Counted from the first letter of the stretch, positions 37,414 to 46,084 are shown. The stretch: 64,000 nucleotides of DNA from Ornithinimicrobium murale (GCF_003352835.1 NZ_QLVD01000010.1:124001-188000); one strand, 5' to 3'. Notes: a model not told the origin generated them from the letters alone. Made by a program: numbers and translations.

Positions 37414-38754
37414 ATGCCCTACGAGACCCTCGAGGATCTCCTCGACCAGAAGCTGACGCCAGAGACCGTGCGACAGGTCTCGGCGGAGGTGGCCCAGCTG
37501 AGCGCCGGTCAGGTCGTTGACCTCCTGGAGCGGGTGCCGACCGCCACGGGCGCGCTGCTCTTCAGGGTGCTTGCCAAGGACCGGGCACTGGCGGTCTTCG
37601 AGGACCTGGATGCCGGGCACCAGGCGGACCTGATCTCCTCGCTCCGGGAGGCTGACGTCATCGCCTTCTTCGAGGCGATGGACCCCGACGACCGGGTCAC
37701 CCTGCTGGATGAGCTGCCGGCATCCGTCGCCGAGCGACTGCTCTCCGGGCTGCAGACCAGAGAGCGCACCCTGACGGGGGTCGTGCTGGGTTATCCCCGA
37801 GGCTCCATCGGTCGGCGGATGTCGCCCGAGCTGGTCTCGGTGCACCGGCTCGCCACGGTCGGCCAGGCCCTGGCGAACATCCGGGCACACCTGCACCGTG
37901 CGGAGACGGTCTACACGGTCCCGGTGGTGGGCGACGGCCGGGTCCTGGTGGGGGTGGTCGGGTTGCGCCGTCTCCTGGCCACCGATCCTGATGTCCCGGT
38001 CGCCGAGGTGATGCGCCCCGTCGAGTCCGCGGTGGTCACCGAGAGTGCCGAGCGAGCCGCCCGCCGGTTCCTGGACCGCAAGCTGCTCGGGATGCCGATC
38101 GTGGACCATGAGGAGCGCCTGGTCGGCATCGTCACGGTCGACGACGCCCTGGCGATTGTCGAGGAGGCCGACACCGAGGACGCGGCCCGCCAGGGCGGCA
38201 CGGAGGCTCTGCGGCGGCCCTACCTCTCGACCGCCGTGACCCGGCTGGTCCGCACCCGCGTCGTGTGGCTGCTGGTGCTGGCGGTCTCGGCCATCCTGAC
38301 GGTGCAGGTGCTCGAGATCTTCGAGGCGACCCTGGAGCAGGTCGTGGTGCTGGCGCTGTTCATTCCCCTGCTGACCGGCACGGGAGGAAATACGGGCAAC
38401 CAGGCTGCGACGACGGTGACCCGCGCCCTGGCCCTGGGGGATGTGACGCCACGGGACATCGGCCGGGTGCTGCTGCGCGAGGCCGGTGTCGGGTTGTTGC
38501 TCGGCGCCCTGCTGGGGAGCCTCGGCTTCGCCGTCGCCAGCGCCGTCTACGGCTTCCAGATTGGGTTGGTCATCGGACTCACCCTGCTGTCCGTGTGCGC
38601 GATGGCCGCGATGGTCGGCGGCGCCATGCCCATCATTGCCCAGACCGTGCGGGCGGACCCGGCGGTCTTCTCCAACCCGTTCATCTCCACGTTCTGCGAC
38701 GCCACCGGACTCGTCATCTACTTCCTCATCGCACGGGCGGTGCTGGGTCTCTGA
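37414..38754 (+). CDS. mgtE: Mg2+ transporter MgtE
   Basis: A 446-residue MgtE channel. An N-terminal MgtE_N superhelix (residues 1-130) and a CBS pair (130-260, with VYTVPVVGDGRVLVGVV and MPIVDHEERLVGIVTVDDAL) gate the channel, followed by a plug helix and five membrane helices with the pore motif PLLTGTGGNTGNQA. I chose the ATG with GGAGGT eight bases upstream (MPYETLEDLL); the frame is open further but into tag. The 100-base 5' region is too short for an M-box riboswitch. The last codons and stop are duplicated in tandem downstream. Confidence 0.94.
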   Translation: MPYETLEDLLDQKLTPETVRQVSAEVAQLSAGQVVDLLERVPTATGALLFRVLAKDRALAVFEDLDAGHQADLISSLREADVIAFFEAMDPDDRVTLLDELPASVAERLLSGLQTRERTLTGVVLGYPRGSIGRRMSPELVSVHRLATVGQALANIRAHLHRAETVYTVPVVGDGRVLVGVVGLRRLLATDPDVPVAEVMRPVESAVVTESAERAARRFLDRKLLGMPIVDHEERLVGIVTVDDALAIVEEADTEDAARQGGTEALRRPYLSTAVTRLVRTRVVWLLVLAVSAILTVQVLEIFEATLEQVVVLALFIPLLTGTGGNTGNQAATTVTRALALGDVTPRDIGRVLLREAGVGLLLGALLGSLGFAVASAVYGFQIGLVIGLTLLSVCAMAAMVGGAMPIIAQTVRADPAVFSNPFISTFCDATGLVIYFLIARAVLGL

Positions 38755-38823
38755 GCCAGATCGCACGCGCGGTGCTGGGACTCTGAGCCAGATCGCACGC
38801 GCGGTGCCGGGGCTCTGAGTCGG
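38728..38823 (+). repeat. 32-bp tandem repeat of the mgtE 3' end
   Basis: Three copies start at 38728, 38760 and 38792. The first is the real end of mgtE (ATCGCACGGGCGGTGCTGGG then TCTCTGA stop); the next two repeat the same codons and the CTCTGAG stop with few changes. Because 32 is not a multiple of three, the extra copies are in other frames and lie after the stop. Confidence 0.92.
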
Positions 38824-38951
38824 GCCCCTCGTCACCGACCGGGCGGGGATCCTGAGAGCCGCCCTCATCGCGGGCGAGCTGGGTGCACACGGTGAGCGAC
38901 CGATGACCGCCCGGTGTCTGTGGCGGCCCAGCCGCCCTGGAGACTGCCTGG

Positions 38952-39920
38952 GTGGACATCGTGTCAGTGATCATCCCGTTCTTCGCCCTGGTGCTGATCG
39001 GCTATCTCGCCGCGCGCTCCCGTGCCCTCCCGCTGGAGGCCGTCGCCGGCCTGAACACCTACGTCCTCTACTTCGCCCTCAGCGCGCTCCTCTTCCGGCT
39101 CGGCGCCCAGACACCGGTGCTCGACCTGCTCGACCCGACCCTGCTCGGTGTGTGGCTGACCGCCGGGTTGCTGGTGATGGCCCCCGCCGTGCTCCCTGCC
39201 GTCCGGGCTGGACGCGGCTGGCTCGACGGCTCACTCGGTGGCCTGATCGCGATCCTGCCCAACTCCGGATTCATGGGCCTGCCGCTGATTGCCGCCCTGG
39301 TCGGGGCCGACTCTGCCGGCCCGATCATCACCACGCTGCTGGTCGACATCGTCCTCATGCAGTCGATCGCGATCGCCCTGTCGCAGCGGGATCACACCGG
39401 CAGCGGCACTGCGCTGCACCAGGTCGGAGCCGCCATGCGGCGGGTCGCCCGGAACCCGATGCCGTGGGCGATCGTGCTCGGTGCCGCCTGGGGCGTCACC
39501 GGATGGCGCCTGGCCGGCCCCGTCGATGACGTGCTCGCCATGTTGGCCGACTCCGCCACTCCGGTGGCCCTGTTCACTATCGGTGCCGTGCTGGCCCGCC
39601 AGCAGATGCGTGCTCGGGAGGCCGGCCACCCGCCCGCGGGCCTGCTGTCCAGCGACATCCCCTGGCTGACCGGCCTGAAACTGGTGGCCCATCCACTGAC
39701 GGTCTGGGCGCTCGGCTGGGCTGCCATCCGGGCCGGACTGCCGCTCCCCGAGTCTGCCCTCGTGGTCCTGGTCCTGGTGGCCGCCCTCCCCTCGGCGACC
39801 AACGCCTCGATGCTGGCCGAGCGGCTCGGTGCGGACAATGGTCGGATCGCCTCGGTGATCATGGCCTCGACCGCCATCGGGTTCGCGAGCTTCACTGCCG
39901 CGGTGGCCCTGCTGGTCTGA
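38952..39920 (+). CDS. AEC-family transporter (auxin efflux carrier-like)
   Basis: A 322-residue membrane protein of the AEC/Mem_trans family with about ten helices: the N-terminus VSVIIPFFALVLIGYLAARS, LNTYVLYFALSALLF, and the crossed helix ILPNSGFMGLPLIAALVG are characteristic. Bacterial members carry organic acids such as malate or malonate or unknown metabolites. GTG start, with GAGACT six bases upstream at leaderless spacing. The preceding 197 bases include the mgtE repeat copies and no other gene. Substrate unknown. Confidence 0.88.
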   Translation: MDIVSVIIPFFALVLIGYLAARSRALPLEAVAGLNTYVLYFALSALLFRLGAQTPVLDLLDPTLLGVWLTAGLLVMAPAVLPAVRAGRGWLDGSLGGLIAILPNSGFMGLPLIAALVGADSAGPIITTLLVDIVLMQSIAIALSQRDHTGSGTALHQVGAAMRRVARNPMPWAIVLGAAWGVTGWRLAGPVDDVLAMLADSATPVALFTIGAVLARQQMRAREAGHPPAGLLSSDIPWLTGLKLVAHPLTVWALGWAAIRAGLPLPESALVVLVLVAALPSATNASMLAERLGADNGRIASVIMASTAIGFASFTAAVALLV

Positions 39921-39986
39921 CGTCCGGTGTCGATGGAGGTGCGGTAGTTCCAGCAGACCGCCGTCGGAGACTCGCCGCTCAGGCCA

Positions 39987-40063
39987 CCGCGTTCAGGGCA
40001 GCACCGCGTTCAGGGCAGCACCGCGTTCAGGGCAGCACCGCGTTCAGGGCAGCACCGCGCTCA
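39987..40063 (-). repeat. 17-bp tandem repeat at the ECF41 stop codon
   Basis: Four perfect copies of CCGCGTTCAGGGCAGCA start at 39987, 40004, 40021 and 40038, with a degenerate fifth in the coding region. On the minus strand each copy reads GCGGTGCTGCCCTGAAC; the innermost is the last codons (Ala-Val-Leu-Pro) and TGA of the sigma gene. The period is not a multiple of three. Confidence 0.93.
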
Positions 40064-40940
40064 GCGCCGCCAGGCGTGCGGGGTCGGCGAGCACGTCGAG
40101 CCCTGTGATCCGGCCGGCGCGGAAGGTGACCAGGTAGACGGCGTGCACGGTGTCGTCGGTGACATAGGCGGCCGCAGGGACCCCTGCGACGAGGATCGGG
40201 CAGGTCAGGTCGGCGCGTCCTGCGAAGACGCGTGCGACCGCGTCGCCCCCGCGAACGTGGTGCCGCAGGAACGGCGCGCCGTGGTCGGTGCCCTCCCTCG
40301 CCAGCTCGACGGCGGCTGCATCGCTGCGCAGCTCGATCTCTGGATCGAGCAGTTGGAGGAGGTCACCGAAGTCTCCCTGCCGCGCCGCCGTCAGGAACGC
40401 GCTGATCGCAGTCTCCTGCCGCCGCCTGACCTGGCTGACGTCGACCTCGCGGAGGCGAGCGCGCGCCCGGGAGGCCAGCTGACGGGCCGCCACGGGGGTG
40501 CGCTCCACGATGGGCGCGATGTCGTCATACGACAGAGCGAACACATCGTGGAGCACGAGCGCGAGGCGTTCCCTGGGGCCGAGGGTGTCGAGCACGACCT
40601 GCAGCGCCGCCGCCAGGTCCTCCGACCGCATCACGGCCTCCGCCGGGTCGGTCGCCGAAGGGGCTCCCGCCACCGGTGCGTCGTCGAGCTCCTCCCGCCA
40701 GCCCACCTGCTGGCGGATCAGGTCGATGCAGACGCGGGCGATGACCGTGGTCAACCAGGCCTCCAGGTTCCTGATCGACGCGACGTCGGCGCGCTGGAGC
40801 CGCACCCACGCCTCCTGCACGGCGTCGTCTGCAGCCCATGGCGACCCGAGGGTCCGGTGGGCGATCGCATACAGCTTCGAGCGGTGCGTCGCGAACTGCT
40901 CCGCGATCTCTCCCGGCTCCTGCGTGGCCTGTGTGAGCAC
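40044..40940 (-). CDS. ECF41-type sigma factor with SnoaL-like C-terminal domain
   Basis: A 298-residue sigma factor: region 2 (ATHRSKLYAIAHRTLGSPWAADDAVQEAWVRL spans residues 16-47), region 4 (LGPRERLALVLHDVFALSYDDIAPIV) and a C-terminal SnoaL/NTF2-like domain of about 110 residues ending with GLDVLADPARLAAL, close to the NPDKL signature of ECF41. In this group the C-terminal domain controls activity in place of an anti-sigma protein. GTG 40940 was chosen because GGGAGGGAG precedes it; an upstream GTG (40973) would overlap the candidate target promoter. Its 3' end is in a 17-bp repeat array. Confidence 0.9.
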   Translation of the reverse strand: MLTQATQEPGEIAEQFATHRSKLYAIAHRTLGSPWAADDAVQEAWVRLQRADVASIRNLEAWLTTVIARVCIDLIRQQVGWREELDDAPVAGAPSATDPAEAVMRSEDLAAALQVVLDTLGPRERLALVLHDVFALSYDDIAPIVERTPVAARQLASRARARLREVDVSQVRRRQETAISAFLTAARQGDFGDLLQLLDPEIELRSDAAAVELAREGTDHGAPFLRHHVRGGDAVARVFAGRADLTCPILVAGVPAAAYVTDDTVHAVYLVTFRAGRITGLDVLADPARLAALSAVLP

Positions 40941-40967
40941 CTGTTGCTCCCTCCCCGCGCGCTTGTT

Positions 40968-40994
40968 CGTCACACTTTCTGCCTCTCGACCGAC
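40968..40994 (+). promoter_or_regulatory. candidate ECF41 promoter driving the FAD oxidase
   Basis: CGTCACA (40968-40974), 16 bases, CGAC (40991-40994). The reported ECF41 target is TGTCACA-N16-CGTC; this matches 6 of 7 and 3 of 4 bases with exact spacing. It points toward the FAD oxidase start at 41060 and lies just upstream of the sigma gene. Confidence 0.6.
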
Positions 40995-41059
40995 TCCCAG
41001 GCAGGAGCACCCATCGCGGGCCTCCCCTGTCCGTGAACCACCCTCGTGAAGGAGTCTGT

Positions 41060-42379
41060 ATGACCATCCTGTCCCACCCCAGTCTGAACCAGCTCGCCGA
41101 CACTGTTCGCGGGCGCGTGAGTCTGCCCAGTGACCCCGAGTTCGCGCAGGCACACCTCCCCTGGAACCTCGCTGTCCAGCAGCCTGTCTGCGCAGTCGTC
41201 GAAGCAGCCGATGCCGACGACATCGCCCGGCTGGTCCGGTTCGCCGACTCGCACGAGCTGTCGGTCGCCACGCAGCCCAGCGGGCACGGCGCCACGGGAC
41301 GCGCGGCTGGGGCGATCCTGCTCCGCACCACCCGACTTGACACCATCGAGATCGACCCGGCAGCGATGACCGCCAGGATCGGTGCCGGGGTGCGTTCGGG
41401 CGACCTGCAACGAGCCGCAGCGGAACACGGCCTGACCGCCCTGCCCGGCAGTTCCCCGGTCGTCAGCGTCACCGGCGCAGCCCTCGGCGGCGGCCTGAGC
41501 TGGTTCAGCCGTTCTTTCGGATGGATAGCCGACAGCCTCCTCGGCGCTGACGTCGTCACCGCCGACGGCGCCACGGCACGCATCACCCCTGACACGGACA
41601 GCGAACTGCTGTGGGCCCTGCGGGGCGGAGGTGGCGACCTGGCGATCGTCACCGCCCTGGAGGTGCGCCTTCGGTCCGCCCCGTCGGTGTACGGCGGCCG
41701 GCAGCTCTGGCCTGCCGCTCATACCCGCGAGGTTACGCGGGCCTACCGCGCCATGACCGCCTCGGCCCCCGACGCGTTGACCCTGTGGCTCGAGTTCCTG
41801 CACTTCCCGGGTAGCGATCCGGTGATCGCGATCGACTCCACCTATCTGGGCACGGAGCAGGACGCTCGCGAGCTCATGCGGGCCACCGAGCTCCTGCCCG
41901 CACCCCTGTCCGACACACGCGCCACGATGAGCGTCGCCGATCTTGGCACCATCACGGCCGAACCGACCAGCCCCGGCCCCGGCCTCTCCCGTGCCGAGCT
42001 GCTGACCCACCTCGACGACGCCACGCTCGGCGCGCTGCACGACGAACCGATCGCACCGCTGATGAGCCTCCAGGTCCGTCACCTCCAGGGCGCGCTGGCC
42101 AGGCCGAGCGACAGCCCGCACGGCCCGCTCACGGAGCCCTACGCCGTCTACCTGTTCGGGGTCCCGGCCAGCGAGAGCATGGCCGAGGAGATCACCCGGA
42201 AGCAGGCACGCCTCGCCGCGGCCCTGCCTGCGAGCGGCCGCAAGCCCGTCACGTTCCTGAACCCCACCGAGAAGCTGTCGGACGCTCTCGCGCCCACCAC
42301 GATCGAACGCCTCGGCACGCTCAAGAAGGTCCTCGACCCACGGCAGGTCATCCGCGGCAACTTCGGCGTCCTGGAGTGA
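41060..42379 (+). CDS. FAD-dependent oxidase (BBE/berberine-bridge-like)
   Basis: A 439-residue FAD-linked oxidase: FAD_binding_4 domain (residues 35-170) with the dinucleotide-binding part VATQPSGHGATGRAAGAILL, where His carries the FAD link in relatives, then the cap region, and a BBE-type C-terminal (RQVIRGNFGVLE). The second covalent-link Cys of bicovalent members is not seen (GGGLSWFSRSFGW instead). Such enzymes oxidise sugars or phenolics. The ATG has GAAGGAG upstream. It is divergent from the ECF41 gene and behind a candidate ECF41 promoter, as typical ECF41 partners are oxidoreductases. A 13-bp hairpin terminates it. Confidence 0.88.
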   Translation: MTILSHPSLNQLADTVRGRVSLPSDPEFAQAHLPWNLAVQQPVCAVVEAADADDIARLVRFADSHELSVATQPSGHGATGRAAGAILLRTTRLDTIEIDPAAMTARIGAGVRSGDLQRAAAEHGLTALPGSSPVVSVTGAALGGGLSWFSRSFGWIADSLLGADVVTADGATARITPDTDSELLWALRGGGGDLAIVTALEVRLRSAPSVYGGRQLWPAAHTREVTRAYRAMTASAPDALTLWLEFLHFPGSDPVIAIDSTYLGTEQDARELMRATELLPAPLSDTRATMSVADLGTITAEPTSPGPGLSRAELLTHLDDATLGALHDEPIAPLMSLQVRHLQGALARPSDSPHGPLTEPYAVYLFGVPASESMAEEITRKQARLAAALPASGRKPVTFLNPTEKLSDALAPTTIERLGTLKKVLDPRQVIRGNFGVLE

Positions 42380-42397
42380 TCCTGGCCCGGCTCACAA

Positions 42398-42441
42398 CAG
42401 AGGGACCTTGTCCCGCGATCACGCGGAGCAAGGTCCCTCTG
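42398..42441. terminator. 13-bp hairpin between the FAD oxidase and tRNA-Ala
   Basis: CAGAGGGACCTTG (42398-42410) pairs perfectly with CAAGGTCCCTCTG (42429-42441); the 18-base loop holds a nested CGCG pairing. It lies between the convergent FAD oxidase gene and the tRNA gene and should terminate both. Confidence 0.85.
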
Positions 42442-42454
42442 GTTCCTACTTCGG

Positions 42455-42527
42455 TGGAGCTGAGGGGACTCGAACCCCTGACCCCCTCCATGCCATGGAG
42501 GTGCGCTACCAGCTGCGCCACAGCCCC
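42455..42527 (-). tRNA. tRNA-Ala (GGC)
   Basis: Read on the minus strand, GGGGCTG...CAGCTCCA forms the acceptor stem with a G-U pair, the D arm holds GCGCAGCTGGTAGCGC, the anticodon arm is CCTCC-ATGGCAT-GGAGG with anticodon GGC, and the T arm has GGTTCGAGTCC. CCA is not encoded. Length 73 nt. Confidence 0.97.
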
Positions 42528-42623
42528 TTACGGAACCAGGAGAGTTTACCCATATGGCCCCCGATTCCACCAAATCCTCCGGGCCCGACCGGCCCCCTCC
42601 AGCATGCGGCCCCGGGAGGGTGG

Positions 42624-43259
42624 TCAGCGGTCGCTGGTGGAGACCACCGATTCGCCGACGCCGGCGTTCCAGGAGAGCATCCGCCAGCCGGTGCGGTGCT
42701 CGGCGAGCTCGGCCCAGTGACAGTTGCGCAAACCACCCAGCGAGAGCCACGCCTGGCGCTGCTCCAGGCCGATCAGGGCGGCCACCAGGGTGCGTCCCGT
42801 GACGCCGTGCGTGGTCACGACCAGCGTGCCGTCCCCAGGCAACTCCGCCAACAGCTCCTGGATGACGGCCAGGGCACGCTCCTGGACGTGGGCCACTGAC
42901 TCACCGTGGTCTCCGCGCACGATGTCCTCCCCGCGGGAGAGCGCCGCCACCTCCTCGGGATACCGCTCCGCCACGTCGCCCTGGGTCAGCCCCTGCCAGG
43001 TGCCGACATGGATCTCACGCAACCGTGCGTCATACCCGATCGGCAGTGTGGTGACGCCCCCGAGCGCGGCTGCCGTCTGTGCGGCCCGGCGCAGGTCGCT
43101 GGACACGATCTTCGTGGGAGCCAGTGCCGCCAGGGCGAGCGCCGCCTCCCTGGCCTGCGCCTCCCCGCGCTCGGAGAGGTCAGTATCGAGCTGCCCCTGC
43201 CAGATGCCGCCCGCGTTGTGGTCGGTCTCGCCGTGCCGCCAGACGATCAGCCGACGCAC
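42624..43259 (-). CDS. histidine phosphatase (phosphoglycerate mutase family)
   Basis: A 211-residue branch-1 histidine phosphatase. The phosphohistidine motif is VWRHGETDHN (His near residue 9), with the second catalytic His in VVTTHGVTGR and an Arg in SSDLRRAAQT. GTG 43259 was chosen, four bases after the rsfS stop; the open frame extends 20 codons into rsfS. In actinobacteria a member of this family follows rsfS very regularly. It may be a glucosyl-3-phosphoglycerate phosphatase or a general phosphatase. The tRNA-Ala gene is downstream on the same strand. Confidence 0.9.
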   Translation of the reverse strand: MRRLIVWRHGETDHNAGGIWQGQLDTDLSERGEAQAREAALALAALAPTKIVSSDLRRAAQTAAALGGVTTLPIGYDARLREIHVGTWQGLTQGDVAERYPEEVAALSRGEDIVRGDHGESVAHVQERALAVIQELLAELPGDGTLVVTTHGVTGRTLVAALIGLEQRQAWLSLGGLRNCHWAELAEHRTGWRMLSWNAGVGESVVSTSDR

Positions 43260-43263
43260 CTGA

Positions 43264-43623
43264 TCAGGCCTCGGGAAGGGTGACGACCGGGCAGTCCTTC
43301 CACAACCGCTCCAGGTCATAGAACTCGCGGTCCTCGGTGTGCATCACGTGCACCACGATGTCGCCGAAGTCCATCAGCACCCAGCGTCCCTCCCGCTGCC
43401 CCTCTCGGCGCAGGGTCTTGGCGCCCAGCTCCAGAAGCCGTTCCTCCACCGCATCCACGATGGAGGTCACCTGGCGTTCGCCCGGCGCCGAGGCGATGAC
43501 GAAGATGTCGGTCAGCGCCAACTGGTCGCTGACGTCGAGTCCGACGACGTCCTCGGCCAATTTGTCCTGGGCCGCATGGGCCGCCGCGCGGGCGAGGTCC
43601 AGGGCGCGTGCTGTCGCTGCCAC
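43264..43623 (-). CDS. rsfS: ribosomal silencing factor RsfS
   Basis: A 119-residue RsfS (RsfA/Iojap), which binds L14 and blocks joining of ribosomal subunits when nutrients run out. The family core LDVSDQLALTDIFVIASAPGERQ and the DFGDIVVHVMHTEDREFYDLERLW segment are present. The start is GTG, directly after the nadD TGA with no gap. It is followed four bases later by the phosphatase gene. Confidence 0.96.
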   Translation of the reverse strand: MAATARALDLARAAAHAAQDKLAEDVVGLDVSDQLALTDIFVIASAPGERQVTSIVDAVEERLLELGAKTLRREGQREGRWVLMDFGDIVVHVMHTEDREFYDLERLWKDCPVVTLPEA

Positions 43624-44205
43624 TCACTGCTCCTTGTAGAGGTCGTACTTGCCGATGTACTGCACAACGCCGTCCGGCACGAGATACCAGACCGGCTCGC
43701 CCTGCTGGGTCCGTTCCCGGCAGTCGGTCGAGCTGATCGCCATCGCCGGCACGCTGAGCAGGGTGACTCGGTCCTGCGGGAGGCCGTCGCCACTGAGCAC
43801 GTGTCCAGGCCGGGTGACGCCGACAAAGTGCGCCAGCTCGAACATCTTGGCCGCGTCCTTCCAGGAGAGGATCTGGGCCAGGGCATCTGCGCCGGTGATG
43901 AAGTAGAGGTCCGCCTCGGGTCGCTGCCCCCGCAGGTCACGGAGCGTGTCATAGGTGTAGGTCGGGCCGTCCCGGTCGATGTCGACGCGCGACACGGTGA
44001 ACCTCGGGTTCGAGGCAGTGGCGATGACCGTCATCAGATAGCGGTCCTCGGCCGGACTGACCTTGCGTTCGTCCTTGAGGTAGGGCTGCCCGGTCGGCAC
44101 GAAGACCACCTCGTCGAGGTCCAGGAGCGCTGCCGCCTCGCTAGCGGCCACCAGGTGGCCGTGGTGGATGGGGTCAAACGTGCCACCCATCACACCCAGA
44201 CGCAT
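43624..44205 (-). CDS. nadD: nicotinate-nucleotide adenylyltransferase NadD
   Basis: A 193-residue adenylyltransferase that converts nicotinate mononucleotide to deamido-NAD in NAD synthesis. The nucleotidyl-transferase motif [12 protein letters not shown] and the later SSTDCRER (ISSTxxR class) motif are clear. The start overlaps the stop of the small membrane-protein gene by one base (TGATG), and rsfS follows with no gap, so the genes are coupled. Confidence 0.96.
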   Translation of the reverse strand: MRLGVMGGTFDPIHHGHLVAASEAAALLDLDEVVFVPTGQPYLKDERKVSPAEDRYLMTVIATASNPRFTVSRVDIDRDGPTYTYDTLRDLRGQRPEADLYFITGADALAQILSWKDAAKMFELAHFVGVTRPGHVLSGDGLPQDRVTLLSVPAMAISSTDCRERTQQGEPVWYLVPDGVVQYIGKYDLYKEQ

Positions 44206-44429
44206 CAGTGGTGGCTGCCCGGTCGCTTGTCGGTGGCGCCCTTACCGGCACCCAGGTCGTCGTGGTCGTGGGCCACCGGGTCCAGTGCCAGGCTGTTGCG
44301 GAAGGACCACAGGAGCCCGAGCAGTGCGGCGGCGATCACGAGGGTGATCACGCCGTACCAGATCGGGGAGAGAGGCAGTTCCTTGACCTGGTGACCTGCC
44401 TCGGCGGCCTGCAGCAGCACATGCGTCAT
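44205..44429 (-). CDS. small single-pass membrane protein upstream of nadD
   Basis: A 74-residue protein with one membrane helix ([21 protein letters not shown], about residues 23-43) and a charged His/Asp-rich C-terminal tail. The family is not recognised by name, but short proteins of this kind often precede nadD in Micrococcales. It is coupled to nadD by a one-base overlap. The divergent glycosyltransferase begins 34 bases away, so both promoters share this short gap. Confidence 0.7.
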   Translation of the reverse strand: MTHVLLQAAEAGHQVKELPLSPIWYGVITLVIAAALLGLLWSFRNSLALDPVAHDHDDLGAGKGATDKRPGSHH

Positions 44430-44451
44430 AGGAGCAGACTACCGTGCCGCC

Positions 44452-44457
44452 TACAGT
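44452..44457 (+). promoter_or_regulatory. -10 hexamer of the glycosyltransferase gene (leaderless)
   Basis: TACAGT ends six bases before the ATG at 44464, so the transcript should begin at the start codon. No convincing -35. Confidence 0.5.
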
Positions 44458-44463
44458 TGTTTC

Positions 44464-45441
44464 ATGCACCCGGAGTTGTCTGTCGTCATTCCCATGTTTG
44501 ACGAGGAGCAGGTCCTCCCCCTTCTCGTGGAGCGGCTCCGTCCGGTGCTGGACGGGCTGGAGGCCTCCTACGAGGTGGTGGCCATCGACGACGGCTCGCG
44601 GGACCAGACTCCGGTCCTGCTCCAACGTTACCTCCGGGAGTGGCCCGAGCTGAGGGTGCTCCGGCTGCGCGCCAACGCCGGACACCAGGCCGCCATCTCC
44701 GCCGGCCTGAGTGCCGCGCGCGGCGACTGGCTGGTCACGCTGGACGCCGACCTGCAGGACCCTCCGGAGCTGATCGCCGAGATGATGGCGGCCGCCGGGG
44801 AGCGTGGGGTGGACGTGGTCTACGGCGTGCGCACCGATCGCCGCACCGACTCCGTCTTCAAACGATGGAGCGCCAAGGCGTTCTATGCCGGCATGCGGAG
44901 GGCCGGGGCCAAGGACCTTCCGGACAATGCCGGCGACTACCGCCTGATGTCCCGGGCCACCGTGGATGCGGTCAATGCCCTGCCCGAACATCACCGGGTG
45001 CTGCGCCTCGTGATCCCCTCCCTCGGGTTCCCTTCCGCCAGTGTGGGTTACGCCCGAGAGGCGCGCGCAGCTGGGCGCTCGAAGTATCCCATCGCCAAGA
45101 TGGTTCGACTGTCGGTCGACAGTCTCACCGGCTTCTCCCTCACGCCCCTGCGGCTGGCAACGTGGTTCGGGCTCGGCGGCTTCCTGGCAGCCATCGGGCT
45201 CCTGCTCTACGCGCTGATCGCCAAGCTGACCGGTCTGACCGTCGCCGGCTGGACCTCGACGGTGGTCATCGTGGCGGCGGTCGGTGCGGTGCAGCTGCTC
45301 TGCCTGGGAATCATGGGTGAGTACGTCGGGCGGATCTACACCACTCTGCAGCGGCGGCCGACCTACTACGTCGCCTACGACTCCCTCAGCGGCGGGGCCG
45401 ACGAGCGGTCACGAACACGGACACACCAGGCGCACGACTGA
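44464..45441 (+). CDS. family 2 glycosyltransferase with C-terminal membrane helices
   Basis: A 325-residue GT2 enzyme of the GtrB/dolichyl-phosphate-mannose synthase type. The GT-A domain has LSVVIPMFDEEQVL, VAIDDGSRD and the metal-binding LDADLQDPPE; the segment KRWSAKAFYAGMRRAG is typical. Two membrane helices follow (about 235-290). It probably transfers a sugar to polyprenyl phosphate. Its last 56 bases overlap the 3' end of the convergent methyltransferase gene, so the two cannot be terminated independently in the gap. Confidence 0.9.
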   Translation: MHPELSVVIPMFDEEQVLPLLVERLRPVLDGLEASYEVVAIDDGSRDQTPVLLQRYLREWPELRVLRLRANAGHQAAISAGLSAARGDWLVTLDADLQDPPELIAEMMAAAGERGVDVVYGVRTDRRTDSVFKRWSAKAFYAGMRRAGAKDLPDNAGDYRLMSRATVDAVNALPEHHRVLRLVIPSLGFPSASVGYAREARAAGRSKYPIAKMVRLSVDSLTGFSLTPLRLATWFGLGGFLAAIGLLLYALIAKLTGLTVAGWTSTVVIVAAVGAVQLLCLGIMGEYVGRIYTTLQRRPTYYVAYDSLSGGADERSRTRTHQAHD

Positions 45442-46084
45442 CCGGCAGGAACCGCTCCAACCGCACGATGGCGGTCAGCCCGACATTGACCACCGGGTTC
45501 ATCTCCTCCAGGTCGCTGCCCTGCGAGCGCTTGCGACGCAGCGCCACCACCGGGCGCAGCAGCACCATCCAGGACCTTGCCGCGGTGACCTCGAGGCCGG
45601 CTCCCCTGAGCAGCGACAGGAACTCCACCGGCTCATAACGCCGTTCGTGCCCGACCGCGACGTCATGCTCGGACCAGAGCCGCTGATCCACCGGCACGGC
45701 GGCGACCAGCACTCCCCCGGGTCGCAGAACCCGATGGATCTCAGCGGCGGCCCGCTCGTGGTCGGGCAGGTGCTCGAGCACGTCCAGGGCCGTCACCAGG
45801 TCCAGCGAGGCATCCGCGACGGGCAGCGCCTGTGCATCGGCACGGATCACCTCCAGTCCACGCTCGCGGGCAACCTCCGCACCCTCGGCAGTGAACTCCA
45901 GGGCCAGCACGTCCCATCCGAGTGACTCCAGCACGCGGGTGTTGCCACCTCCCGCGGCTCCGATGTCGAGCGCCTGCCCGGGAGGCAGGTCACGAACGCG
46001 GCGGTGCAGCAGGTGTCGCCGCTCTCGGTACCACCAGTGGTCGTCCTCGAGCGTGACCAGCTTGCGAATCTCAGCGCCTTCCAC
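45386..46084 (-). CDS. class I SAM-dependent methyltransferase
   Basis: A 232-residue methyltransferase with SAM motif ALDIGAAGGGNTRVLES, an acidic motif (ALEFTAEGAEVARERG), and motif III LDVLEHLPDHERAAAEIHRVLRPGG. After residue 150 a basic segment (RPVVALRRKRSQG) and a C-terminal helical part follow, as in methyltransferases paired with GT2 enzymes for lipid-linked saccharides. GTG start with CAAGAT six bases upstream on the same strand, again a leaderless layout. It overlaps the GT2 gene tail-to-tail by 56 bases. Substrate unknown. Confidence 0.85.
   Translation of the reverse strand: MEGAEIRKLVTLEDDHWWYRERRHLLHRRVRDLPPGQALDIGAAGGGNTRVLESLGWDVLALEFTAEGAEVARERGLEVIRADAQALPVADASLDLVTALDVLEHLPDHERAAAEIHRVLRPGGVLVAAVPVDQRLWSEHDVAVGHERRYEPVEFLSLLRGAGLEVTAARSWMVLLRPVVALRRKRSQGSDLEEMNPVVNVGLTAIVRLERFLPVSRAPGVSVFVTARRPRR

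Noticed and set aside
40941-41153. Upstream starts for the ECF41 sigma gene
   Set aside because: They would place coding sequence over the candidate target promoter, and only GTG 40940 has a good ribosome-binding site.
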